In this document: one piece after another, positions 10,352 to 20,219 of the stretch
How the letters are laid out: each line of letters begins with the position of its first letter
Numbering within the stretch: position 1 is the first letter of the stretch
NCBI GenBank assembly: GCA_039621445.1
Contig: CP154954.1
Span: forward strand, 40,045,572-40,109,571
Direction of reading: 5' to 3'
Length of the DNA: 64,000 nt
Source of the DNA: Euglena gracilis
Taxonomy: Eukaryota; Euglenida; Euglenophyceae; Euglenales
Translations under genes and position numbers: made by a program
The notes under the pieces: generated by a model
What the model was told of the DNA's origin: nothing
The model's input: only the letters and a program-made list of their open reading frames with translations
The model's database searches: none

Positions 10352-13300
10352 ATGGAGTCCTCCCAGGCCAGCAGCACCCACTCCCGCCGCCGTGGCTACG
10401 AGGGCTACAGCGAGGAGGCCGCCCTGGCCGCGGAGTCCGGGAAGCTGCTGGGCCAGCTGGTGAAGGCCCATTTCGCCGCCAGCTACGACGAGTTCGTGGC
10501 GGCGGTGGTTCAGCGCGGCCACCCGCTGCAGACCCTGGTGGTGCAGGTGGCCCACACCCGGGTGCCGCTGCGGACGGAGGGCGGTGCGGCGCTGCTGGAG
10601 GAGCTGGCCCGGGAGCCCCGGCGGCCGCGGATCGAGCTGCTGCTCAAGGACGCCTGGGCGGTGTACCGGGCGCTCCGACAGCACGCCTGCCCGCGCGCGG
10701 CGCAGCGGGTGGTGGCGGAGGAGCACGAGGCGCCGCTGGCGAGGCACCGGGCGGCCAGCCGACTGCTGCGGCCCAGCGGGATCCTGCCGGAGGAGCCGAT
10801 GTGGAACCGGCAGTGGCGGCGGCAGCGGGCCTGCGAGCGCCTGGAGGACCTGTGGCAGCAGTCGGAGGGGCGAAGCTGCGTCCTGTGGTTCGACAACTTC
10901 TGGAAGCGGGCCATGACGTCGAACCCGAGGATGGTGATCCGCACCCACGACTGCTGCGTCATGGCGATGATGCGGACGGCGGTGGGCGCCATCCCGGAGT
11001 ACCCGGGGTACCCGTCGCTGGAGCAGCTGCTGGGCCGCGTCCACCGGGTGTCCGCGCGGCTGGTGCGCAGCGACCTGCCGGCGTTCCTGGAGCTGGTCGC
11101 CGAGATCGGCGCACGCCCGCTGGAGGCGCAGGAGCTGCGCGTACCGCTGGACGTGCCCCGAACATCAGAGGGACTGAATGGTTTTTTGTTTTCTTCGAAT
11201 AGCCTGTGTAGGTTGATGGGACGATGCTGGTGTGAATAACCTGTGTATGTTGATGCCGATGCCTGGGGGTTAGGGTTGTGTCCGGGTCCCAGCTGAAGGG
11301 AATTGAATTACACTGTGATGTGCGCGCAATTGCGCAAATGTTAACAATGAAGTATTTGAATTTCAGTGTGGTACGCAATTGGCAGGCGGTACTATACGCG
11401 GATTTCTGTTTTGTGGTGTCAGTCGCATTTGATTTGCGCATTTGCGCACACATGTGAATTTGGATGATTTTCAGTCCTGGGCCACTGTCTGCGTCCGTCG
11501 AATGTTTCTGAAGTAACTTTTGATGCGCGCATTTGCGCAAATGCGCGCATCAAAACATTTCAGGGTCCGTTTTGAATCAGAGGTGTGACTGTGCAGTTGG
11601 TGTCACGCAAAAGGCGGTGACTCTGATGCGGCTGAGAGAACGCCCGCGTCCCGGTGTGGCGCCCCTTCATGCTGACGGACGACCGGATCTCCTCGCAGGT
11701 GGGGATGCTGAAGGTCCTCCGGTTCCTGAAGGGCGACGTGCTGGGCCGCGTGAAGGCGCCGCTGCCCCTGCTGGTGGACATCAACCTCTGGTACCGCCAG
11801 CTGAAGGTGGTGTACGGCCGGGAGTGCCAGCGGTGGGACGCGGGCGAGGCGCTGCGGCAGCTGCCCCCGCTGTACGGCGTGTGGCACGCGTACAAGCAGG
11901 TGCTGTACGTGCTGTACCGCCGCCTGCTGCCGCTGTTCCTCTTCTTGCAGCGGGGCACCATGGCGCCAGGCGAGCAGTGGTCGACCAAGCCGAAGGTGCG
12001 GGCGCTGGAGATGTGGGTCGGCGCCATGCTGCTGGTGCCGGCGGACCGCCGCGCCCGCCTGCGACGGCTGATCCGGACCCTGCGGCGGCGGCGGGACACC
12101 GTGGCGCCGGAGGTGGAGCGACGACGGCAGCAGACGCAGCAGGCCCGGCGCAGGCAGGAGGAGGCGGAGCGGCAGACCGCCCGACAGGTGCGGCACGCGA
12201 CGGCCAGCGCCAAGATGGAGCGGGCGTGGCAGTCGGGGAGCCGGGAGATGGAGTGCATCCGGGCGCTGGAGCACTGCCGCCGGAAGGAGGCTCAGGCGGT
12301 GGAGGCACTGGAGCATCTGGAGCGGGACCTGGCGGTGGCACAGGCGTTGGAGGACCTGCTGGTGGTGTGGGCGCCGGCCTGCTTCGCGCTGGGGTGGCAG
12401 GTGCGGGAGTGCCACTGGGAGGAGCGGCGGCCGCAGACCGGCGGGCAGGCGCGGAAGGTGCTGTGCAACGCCCTGACGATGCTGCTGCACCTGGAGGCGC
12501 CGACACCCGGACACCGGCCGCGCGGCCACTCCGACTACGTGCGGACGCTGGCGTGCGCGCTGCTGATGTGGGACGGGTGGCACGAGCAGCTGCCCGCCTG
12601 CTGCTTCTCGGAGGAGGTGAACGAGGCCACCCTCAGCAGGCTGGGCGGGTCCATGCAGCAGCACCCGGAGGCGGTGGAGGTGGAGGACGTGATGGACCTG
12701 TACCTCCTGGTGAGGCAGGGGCACCACGGCGCCCGGGAGCTGCGAGCGGGCGGGGTGGACCGGCGGTGGCTGGCGGACTGCCTGCGCAACCTGGACCACC
12801 TGCTGGACGGCAGTGAGCTGCGGCCGCCGGTGGACGCCCCCGACCGGCTGGTCCACCAGATGGTGACGTACGCCTCGGTGAGGGGGCTGCGCCCGGAGCG
12901 ACGGCGACAGCCGGAGGAGCTGGACGCGGACGAGGGGGAGGAGTCCGAGGACCAGTCCGTGGTCCCGCGGTGGCCGGACGGCTGGGAGGGTCCGCCGTCC
13001 ATGCTGGCGCCCGACGCGGGGCTGAAGGGCGAGACGGTCCTGAAGGACGTGCTGCAGTACGCGCTGCGGACGCTCCTGAAGGACCAGGTGCCCTCCGCCG
13101 ACGCGGCGGCGGAGCTGGACCAGCTGTGCTACGACGCGCAGGCTGGCAGCAGCCGGCGGTCGCAGGCGGAGGTGGACCTGTGCCAGGTCCACTGGGACAG
13201 CGTGCTGGGTCGCCGCCGTCCACGTCAGCAGAGGGCTGCTGGGGAGGCAGCAGCCAGACTCGCGGTTGGTCATTTACTTTCTGGGGGGAGGGCTGTAATT

Positions 13301-14051
13301 ACTGCCACCGTTGTTCTGCTGACATGATTCACGGAGGAATACCAAAGTGTATTGTAGCATTTGCGCATTTGCGCGCATCAAACGTTAAGAAAAAATATGC
13401 AAGTGGGTGGTGATGCTGTCAGTAGTGACGTACCTTGTAATGATGATTACACTTTTTTATTTGCGCAATTGCGCGCATCAAAAACGTGAACTGTTTCACA
13501 TTGATCCCAATAGACAAGTGTGGTAGGCCCCTTCTGTGTATTGTGTCTGGCACAGAGTTCCTTCACACCCCCTTGAAAGTAATGACCCATCAGTCACAGC
13601 GTTTGCATACCTGTTACGTGCTCCGTGTTTGTTTGGGTAATTCTCTGTGTTCTGAAAGCCGGGGGAAAGGTACTGAACGTTTGTAGCTGTGTAGTTTTCA
13701 GAGTGTGACCGTTTTTGAGAATAGGCTGTCAAACCCCCCTCCCAGAAGCCATACATTGTGTTACATTTGCGCAATTGCGCGCATCAAAAGTGTACTTTAA
13801 AATTTCACTGCAGTGGGGCACTGCGAGTCTGCCGTTGCCCGTGGCTGCTGACTCGTCGTCGGAGGGGTCCCTGCGTGAGCGACCGACTCGACGGTCGCGA
13901 TTCGAATCACCAGGCCCTGACACGTCACCTCAGCGGCCGGGCGGGCGAGTGCAAGGCGGAGCGCGGGGCGGCCACCAGCAGTCGGGACACTGTGGAGCCG
14001 AGGGCGTCCCACGCGTACGTCCCGGCGGACCCCTTCCAGGGGTCTGACTGA
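10352..14051 (+). CDS. Element A gene 1: large protein with a WFDNF motif, candidate transposase
   Basis: Proposed exons are 10352-11152, 11639 to about 13208, and about 13880-14051 (TGA). Exon 1 would be phase 0 (donor GAC|GTGCCC), joining exon 2 after GCTGAGAG as PLD-NARVPVWRPF. The last exon is placed by its frame with G/C at third positions, and its acceptor is uncertain. The product is about 850 residues, very Arg/Ala/Leu-rich. Residues 170-190 contain CVLWFDNFWKR. Exon 2 contains WRPFMLTDDRISSQ and LLVDINLWYRQLKVVY, then a Gln/Arg-rich coiled-coil-like stretch. The WFDNF motif with a later D-containing beta-strand-like segment recalls transposon proteins of the KDZ/DUF6589 kind, but I claim resemblance only. 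Position, codon bias and introns place it as one of two element genes. Introns carry the element palindrome. Confidence 0.55.
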
Positions 14052-14590
14052 GCGGATTTTCTGATGAGGCGAGGATTCAGTAACTTTTGATACAAGTGAC
14101 GCCACGCTTTATTTCACGGATCAATCGGTGCGCCGTTACGAGGTGCATGTGCGCCAAAAGAAAAAAATTGAAAACTCCCCTCCGTACGCCTTCTACATTT
14201 CCAAAAAAGCAGGCCTACGGACGTCCAACGGCAAACCGCCCGTGCGTTAGCAGTTACGCGACCTGAATGCGTGACGTGTCACCCCCGGTTTGTGTTGGGC
14301 ATTTTGTGACACAGACAGGCCGTGAAAGATTACAAAAACGTAGCATATCCATACCCCCCCTTGCTACGGACCAGAATAATGCATGTTGTGCGCTCCGTTG
14401 TACTGTTTCACAGTTTTTCTATTTTTTGCCTGAAAATGCCTAAGTCGGATGAATTTTTGCCACATTTGGGGCGGGTTGCCTCCCGTGGGGTGGAAGGCGT
14501 TTAAAATGCGCTTCATTCAGCTGTTGAATGTGTAGTTCAGTCACTGGTTAGAAACCCCCCCTTTTTGAAAATTGCCTCAGGTCGCACACC
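14052..14590. promoter_or_regulatory. Spacer between the two element A genes
   Basis: About 540 bp of AT-richer sequence with no open GC-rich frame. It holds the 3' end of gene 1 and should hold the promoter of gene 2. No TATA box or other motif is convincing. It is one of the few long spacers in the element without the TGCGCAATTGCGC palindrome. Confidence 0.4.
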
Positions 14591-17500
14591 ATGGCCGACC
14601 CTGTGGCTGTCCCCCCGGAGGGGGAGCCCGCCGTCCCCGGACAGGCGGAGCCCGGGACCGAGGTGGCGGCGTCCGGAGCGGAGCTCGCCCCGGCCGAGCC
14701 CGCGGCAGCCCAGGAGCCCAAGCCCGCCGCCAAGCCGGGGCGGGTACGCCCCCGCAACACCGCCCGGAAGCTCCCCATCGCGGAGGTGTACAAAGAAAAG
14801 GTGGAGCAGTGGGTGCTGGCGACCAGCACCAAACTCCCCCTCGACACCCTCCACGTCGACTACGGGATGACGGAGGGCCAGACCCGCCCCCTCGACAACA
14901 ACGAAGTGGAGCGCAAGCTCCGGCAGCTGCAGCTCAACCCCCCGCTGGAGCCGGTGAGGGTGACGGTCTGGAAGAAGGCCGGTGTGTCTCTCAGTGTGAT
15001 TGTGTGTTATATGACTGTGTGAGGTGTGACGGTCTCTCTGACATCAGTTAGCCTGTGGAGTCTCTGTTGGTATGTGGGGCTCTGCTTTGGCCACTGTGCT
15101 TTGCATGGTTGGTACTATTTGATTTGCGCAATTGCGCGCACAAGCACACAATGCATTTTATTTGCGCAATTGCGCGCACAAGCACACAATGTCATTTGAT
15201 TTGCGCAATCGCGCGCACAAGCACACAATGTCATTTGATTTGCGCAATTGCGCGCACATCCTGCCACTGTTTTCACAGAGAACCACTACGTGCTGATGTC
15301 GGGGCAGCACATCACCTCGGCGCTGAAGCGCTGGGCGGAGGGCTTCAGGTCCCAGAAGTTGAACCCCCCGAAGGATTCAGCTCTGTATTTCTTTGTGTGT
15401 TTTTTGTTTTGCCCCTCCCATGTCACCCCTCTCGTGCAGCCCCTCTCGTGCAGCCCCTCTCGTGACGCCCCTCTCATGCCACCCCTCTCGTGTCGCCCCT
15501 CCTGTGCAGCCCCTCCCAGGTCTCGCAGACAATGGTGCAAATACAGGGCTGTGGCCAGGCGAAGTACGTCCTCGCCACCATCCTCCACCCCTTGACCCCG
15601 GTGCACCTGCGGCGGGCGGCCGGCGGGGATGCGCAGGCCATCCAGTTGTCGGTGAAGGAGCTGTCCATCCCCCAGTTCGCCAACCTCCTGGTGAAGGGGA
15701 AGGACATCAGCACAGTGCCGGCGGTGCGGCTGGCGGCGGCCTACCGGCAGGCCGGCTGGGACCGGTCGGTCCCCCAGGTGTGAGCCCAGTCCAGTACTTC
15801 TGCCACAGCTCCCATGCATTTAGTTAGATGACGTTGTTCCCATTTTATTTGCGCAACTGCGCGCATAAAAATGTTTCACAAAGACGTAGTGCATTGTCAT
15901 GATGTACTGGCGTAGGGTTCCAGTCTCTGTGTCATTGCCTCAGGGGCAGGTCATCCAGATGTGGGGGCCGCTGCAGCGGCTGGTGGAGGAGAACCCGGAG
16001 GCGGTGGCGGGGCTGCTGAGCGTCGAGTCGGCGCTGGCGGCGAGGGGCCGCACGCTGCTGTCCTCCCACGTGCGGTCCCTCCGGCGGCTGCTGACCCCCG
16101 AGGCGCGGGCGCAGGTGGCGGCGGCGCTGCGGAGCCCGGGGATCGGCCTGGCCCAGCTGGAGCAGGCGGTGACCGAGGCCACCCACGAGATGTGGTGGCC
16201 TTCGCGTGGCGGGGCGACAACCCCAACATCCACGCGCGGATGGGTGTGCCACTGGGGTCTGCGTGGGTCGGGGTTGCATATGAAGGGTGCCCATAGCATT
16301 GGACGGCGGTTGGTGGTGATGGTCACTGGGTGCATTGCAAGTGTGGTCACGTGCTTCTCCCCCCCCCCTTCACTGTTGTCTCGCAGTGCACAACGGGGCG
16401 GAGCGCAGCCGCTTCAAGCGGACCGTCCCGGTGGCGGCGCTGCAGGTGGCGAGGCTCGGGTCGTGGACCTGGAGCCCGGCGGAGCCGAAGCCCCCGCTGG
16501 CGGCGGTGCTGACGGCCCCCTTCTGGGTGGAGGCGCAGTACAAGGAGCTGCGGGCCACCTTCGCCTTCCCGACGGTGGAGACCGAGGTGGTGGCCAAGGA
16601 GGGCGGGGCCCTCCAGGAGGTGGGGGTGGCCCGGCCGGCCGGGGAGGAGAAGGGGGTGCGCTGCCTGGTGTACCAGGCCAGCGGCGGAGCGGTCCCGGCG
16701 GAGGCGCTGGGGGCCGCAGTGGCCTCGTCGCCATCGAGGTCACCCACAACACGGGCTCAGGGTTCTGTTTAAACGTGAGTCTTTTCAATTTTAGTAGTTT
16801 CTGTTTCACTTGCGCAATTGCGCGCACAAAAAAAAGAAATTCATACTCCCACTCTCAACAGAAACAGCTCCCCAGTTGTGTATGCAATTTTTTTTTAAAT
16901 TTGATGCGCGCACTTGCGCAAATGTTTTGTTGCACGCACTTGCGCAAATCCAATGACTCAAGGTGTCTGTCAATGCTCCAACACACTCTCAAACAGAATC
17001 CTGCCCCCTCCTGTCCGAGCAGGTCAAGCGCCTGGCCGGCGTCGTGCCGGTCGCCATCTACGGCGGTGCCGGGGCGGTGGCTGCGGTGGAGGCGGCGGTG
17101 CGGCGGCTGGCGCCGGGGCGGGAGTCGGTGACGGTGGACGTCTGGCTGCGGCAGGGGGGCCAGGGGGTGGCCCGCAAGTTCGAGAAGCGGGCCCTGGTGG
17201 TCGTGTACGGCCCGGGTGACGTGGAGCGAAGCAAGGTACCCACCCCACCTCACGCATTCTGCAGATTGTCATTCCGCATTTCAGACAGTGGATACTGGAG
17301 GGTCACCCATCCAGTGCATCTTTTTTAAAATGTGATCGTTTGATGCGCGCAATTGCGCGCACCTTATACAAGAAAACTCTTTCAGCCTTCCATGCCTGTC
17401 TGGTCCCATCGTGCCCTCGCAGGTGCTGCCCAAGGTGGAGTGGGACGTGGAGTCCAGCTGCGGGCAGGGGCTGCACTGGCTGTGCGTGGAGTGGCTGTGG

Positions 17501-18773
17501 CGGAGGGTGGCGCGGCGGATGGAGGCCGCCAACGCCATGGTGATCCAGACCACCGACGCCGCGGTGGCCGGCCGGGTGGCGGCCTGGGCAGCCAAGCCCC
17601 CGGAGGTGCTGGTGGTGGTGGAGGACTCGGCCAGCAGCCTGGAGGACGTCACCCAGACCGTGGCCAACACGGTGACCCTGCCCCGGCCCGTCGCCTCCGC
17701 CATGCTGCCCCTCCTGCTGGCCGCCCTGGAAGGGGGGGACGCCCTCTGGGCCCCCCTGGAGAACGCCGCCCTGCAGGACAAGCTCCGCCTGGCCGCTGAG
17801 GAGGCGGGACGAAGGGCCAAGGAGGCCGAGGAGCGGCGCCGCCAGACCAAGATCCGGCAGGAGCAGCGCCGCCTGCAGAAGCTGGAGGAGCGCCAGAAGG
17901 GTGGGGCTGACCGGAAGAAGAAGCGCCGGAAGAAGGAGCCGGAGAAGAGGCCCAGCAGGCCCCCAGTCCCCAAGCCCCGACGGGAGGAGACCGAGGCGGT
18001 GGACAGCCCGGAGGAGGGCGACGTGGAGATGACCGCGCCCGGCCGGGAGACCCCGGAGCTGACCCCGCCCGAACCCGGAGCCAGCCCCATCATCGTGCCG
18101 CCGCCGGTGGCCCAGCCCAGCCGCCACCCGGAGGAGGAGGAGGTGGAGGAGGACAGTAGCAGCAGCAGCAGCAGCAGCAGTGACAGCTCGGACACCTCCT
18201 CCGCAGTCGCCAGCGAAGCTCCCGCGGTCCCACCAGTGCAGCAGGGAGAAGAGGAAGAGGAGGAGGACACCATCGAGGAGATCACCCCCGGGTACCGGAA
18301 GCCGGAGCCGCAGAAGGGGAAGGAGCGACAGGGGGAGGAGAAGAAGGGGGAGGGCAAGGGCAAGGGCAAGGGCAAGGGAGCCAAGGAGGACACCCGGTGG
18401 AAGGCGGCGGGACTGATCCGTCCCCCGGGCCCGGGGGAGGCCCTGAAGCCTGAAGGGCCCCAAGTCGTACCACCTCCTCGACCCCAAGAAGTACCCGGCG
18501 ATGAAGCACATCGTCGAGGCATCCAAGGCCAAGGTGGCCGCGGAGGCAGCGTCGTCGCAGGCAGCGGCGGCCTCGGCACCGGCGGCGACGCAGGAGGCGG
18601 AGTCCGAGGAGGAGGAGTCCGAGGAGGAGGAGGCCCCGGCACCGCCACCGCCTCGTACCGCCCCGCCTGCGGCGCCCCGGAGCACCGTCCGCCGCGGGCT
18701 GCCCAAGCCCGGCGCCAAGCCGGCGGCCGCCTCGGAGAGCCTGGCCAAGCGGCTCACCAAGCACAAGAAGTGA
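14591..18773 (+). CDS. Element A gene 2: ParB/sulfiredoxin-fold-like protein with charged C-terminus, frame broken
   Basis: Proposed exons are 14591-14981, 15279 to about 15348 or later, about 15521-15777, 15944-16243, 16387-16738, 17023-17235 and 17423-18773 (TGA). The ATG at 14591 opens a Pro/Ala-rich leader. Residues 105-165 (ERKLRQLQLNPPLEPVRV, then HYVLMSGQHITSALKRWAE) follow the order of a ParB N-terminal or sulfiredoxin domain: strand, variable loop, then the G-x-H/R-R-like turn and helix. The middle is unassigned. The last exon is Lys/Arg-rich, then has acidic and Ser runs, (GK)n, a second acidic patch and a basic tail, as in nuclear proteins. The frame is interrupted near 16190, near 16725 and by a 7-bp tandem duplication (CCTGAAG) near 18445, so this copy may be inactive or contain assembly errors. 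Introns hold many palindromes. Confidence 0.5.
15420..15520 (+). repeat. Tandem CCCCTCTCGTGCAG units before an exon
   Basis: Six or seven pyrimidine-rich units of 14-16 bp, of the type CCCCTCTCGTGCAG, lie directly upstream of exon 3 of gene 2. Several end in CAG and could each act as a polypyrimidine tract plus acceptor. Related units occur at about 19,190-19,245. Confidence 0.65.
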
Positions 18774-20188
18774 GACTGGCTGTGGGCCTGTCTCAGCACC
18801 TTCTTCTTTTTTTTTCTTCAGTTCTACTCCCCACTCCATTCTCTGCTTCTCATGTTTTTTTTTTAACAAAACACATTTGATGCGCGCATTTGCGCAAATG
18901 TTACAGTTACAAGTTTGTTTCCCCCTCTCAGTCCCCTCTCGGCTATGGTCTGTCCCCTCTCAGAATTCTTGGTTCAAATAAAAAAGTTCATCGTTTGTGT
19001 TGATGCGCGCAATTGCGCAAATCAAATGCACACTTTGTTTTTTTGTTATTTGCCTGCCAGTTGGGAGACAGTGCCCCACCGCCATGGGTGTCCGTGTACA
19101 CCGCCCCCCTGCTGACCGTCATCCCCACGCCCTCTACCCTGCAGGGAGGTGGACTTCTGTTTTTTTTTTTTGTGGGTTGGTGTGACACACCCCCTCTCGT
19201 GACCCTGCAGCCCCCCTCTCGTGTCGTGCTGCCCCTCTCGCCCGTGTTCAAAAAAAAATAATTACCCCTCCCCTCAAGCACCGCCCCCCACTGACAACCA
19301 GCGCGCGGCGGAGTGCGGGGCGGCCCCCCTCCTCCTGTTCAGCCCCGGGCGGCCAGCGTGTACCCCCGCCCGCCGGGGGTCTGTTTGCCAGTCGGCCTTT
19401 TTTCTTTCCCCTCCTGTCTTTTCATCCCCATCTCTTTCAATCATGTGGTTCTTCCATTGGCACCCCTCTCATCCCATGGCACGCACACCGTCGTACGTTT
19501 TATTTGCGCAATTGCGCGCATCAACATCAATTATCTGTTTTGTGACTCAAAAAAAACAGCAAGGGCAAAGTAATGCGTGGCACGCACGCAAGCCTCCACA
19601 CACAGGCAACCAGGCCACCACTGACAACCCCTGCGGGCGCCTGACCCCCACCGCCCTGCCCGCCGCACACCACCCCTGCACACCCCCTGCACCGTCACCC
19701 CTGCACCCCTGGACCCCTCCTCCCCCTATCCCCTGCACACCGGACCCCCCAACCCGCACCCCTCCCAGAGCCCTGCCACCCTGTCCCCTGCTTTCTTCAC
19801 CAATCAAAAATTCCCAAGTCTCCAAGGTAAAAGTACACACACACACACTCCGAGGCACCGGGAGGGAACACACTGCCGGCGAGTTTGCTTTCCCAAAAAA
19901 GGCTCCGCGTCACCACAGGGGCGGGCAGGGTCCCGGTCCCCAGGTGCTTTTTTCACTTTTTTTCCGTTTGGGCGGGCAGGGTCCCGGGGGTTTGGCCCAA
20001 AATAAAATTTCTGGACACCCAAAAAAAGCCAGTTTTTTGTCAAAGTCCCAGGGGTCTCTCCGCCAAAACCAAAAAATCGCTTCGTTTTTGCCCCTGCTGG
20101 CCGGCATGTCTCTTGAACCCCCGGACCTTCACTGCCGGAATCAAAAAACCGGGGGATTTGCGCATATGCGCAAATAAAAAGTTAAATC
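18774..20188. other. 3' non-coding region of element A
   Basis: No gene is evident. It contains four copies of the element palindrome (18,880, 19,001, 19,504, 20,158), another CCCCTCTCGTG tract at 19,190-19,245 and C-rich simple sequence at 19,660-19,800. Near 19,920 and 19,973 it has two copies of GGGCGGGCAGGGTCCCGG. Confidence 0.5.
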
Positions 20189-20214
20189 CTTAAGTGCGAA
20201 TTAGGCCGCCTAAG
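20189..20214 (-). repeat. Element A right terminal inverted repeat
   Basis: 26 bp, the inverse of 9146-9171 with one mismatch. It is followed by ACTTT (20215-20219). A GCGCATATGCGC palindrome variant lies 13 bp inside it, mirroring the left end. Confidence 0.92.
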
Positions 20215-20219
20215 ACTTT

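Larger units (their letters stand above)
9186..20176. repeat. Dispersed TGCGCAATTGCGC palindrome array of element A
   Basis: The core is a perfect 14-bp palindrome, TGCGCAATTGCGCA, usually extended as TTTGCGCAATTGCGCGCA. Copies occur near 9187, 9737, 9850, 10167, 11321, 11435, 11523 (two overlapping), 13361, 13461, 13766, 15124, 15161, 15199, 15239, 15848, 16810, 16905, 16932, 17343, 18880, 19001, 19504 and 20158. Variants replace the central AATT by ATTT, ACTT, AACT or ATAT. Every copy lies in a spacer, intron or subterminal region and none in an exon. Both orientations of the asymmetric extension occur. The pattern suggests binding sites for an element-encoded protein. Confidence 0.88.
9146..20214. 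mobile_element. Element A: 11.07-kb TIR transposon with two genes
   Basis: The 26-bp ends at 9146-9171 and 20189-20214 are inverted repeats with a single mismatch. Both start CTTAGGCGGCC and finish GCACTTAAG on the inner side. Immediately outside is ACTTT on each side (9141-9145 and 20215-20219), a perfect 5-bp target duplication. Inside are two plus-strand, GC-rich, multi-exon genes (10352-14051 and 14591-18773) and about two dozen copies of a TGCGCAATTGCGC palindrome that I do not see elsewhere in the window. The ends share their first ten bases with the 2.6-kb element at 814-3443. The element is probably a recent insertion, because the duplication is intact. I cannot assign it to a named superfamily. 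Confidence 0.9.

Noticed and set aside
11603-13273. Long minus-strand open frame opposite gene 1 exon 2
   Set aside because: It is a shadow of the very GC-rich sense exon. The plus frame has the splice borders and a more protein-like composition.
13880-13925. tRNA-like B box (GATTCGAATCACC) in element A
   Set aside because: No A box, acceptor stem or anticodon arm can be folded around it. The region reads as the GC-biased last exon of gene 1.
17281-18799. Long minus-strand open frames opposite the last exon of gene 2
   Set aside because: Leu/Ser/Gly-rich shadows of the Lys/Glu-rich plus-strand exon. They cross the intron between exons 6 and 7.
9146-20214. Interpreting element A as an integrated giant virus or Polinton
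   Set aside because: No DNA polymerase B, capsid, packaging ATPase or retroviral-type integrase frame is visible. The ends are 26 bp, with a 5-bp duplication.
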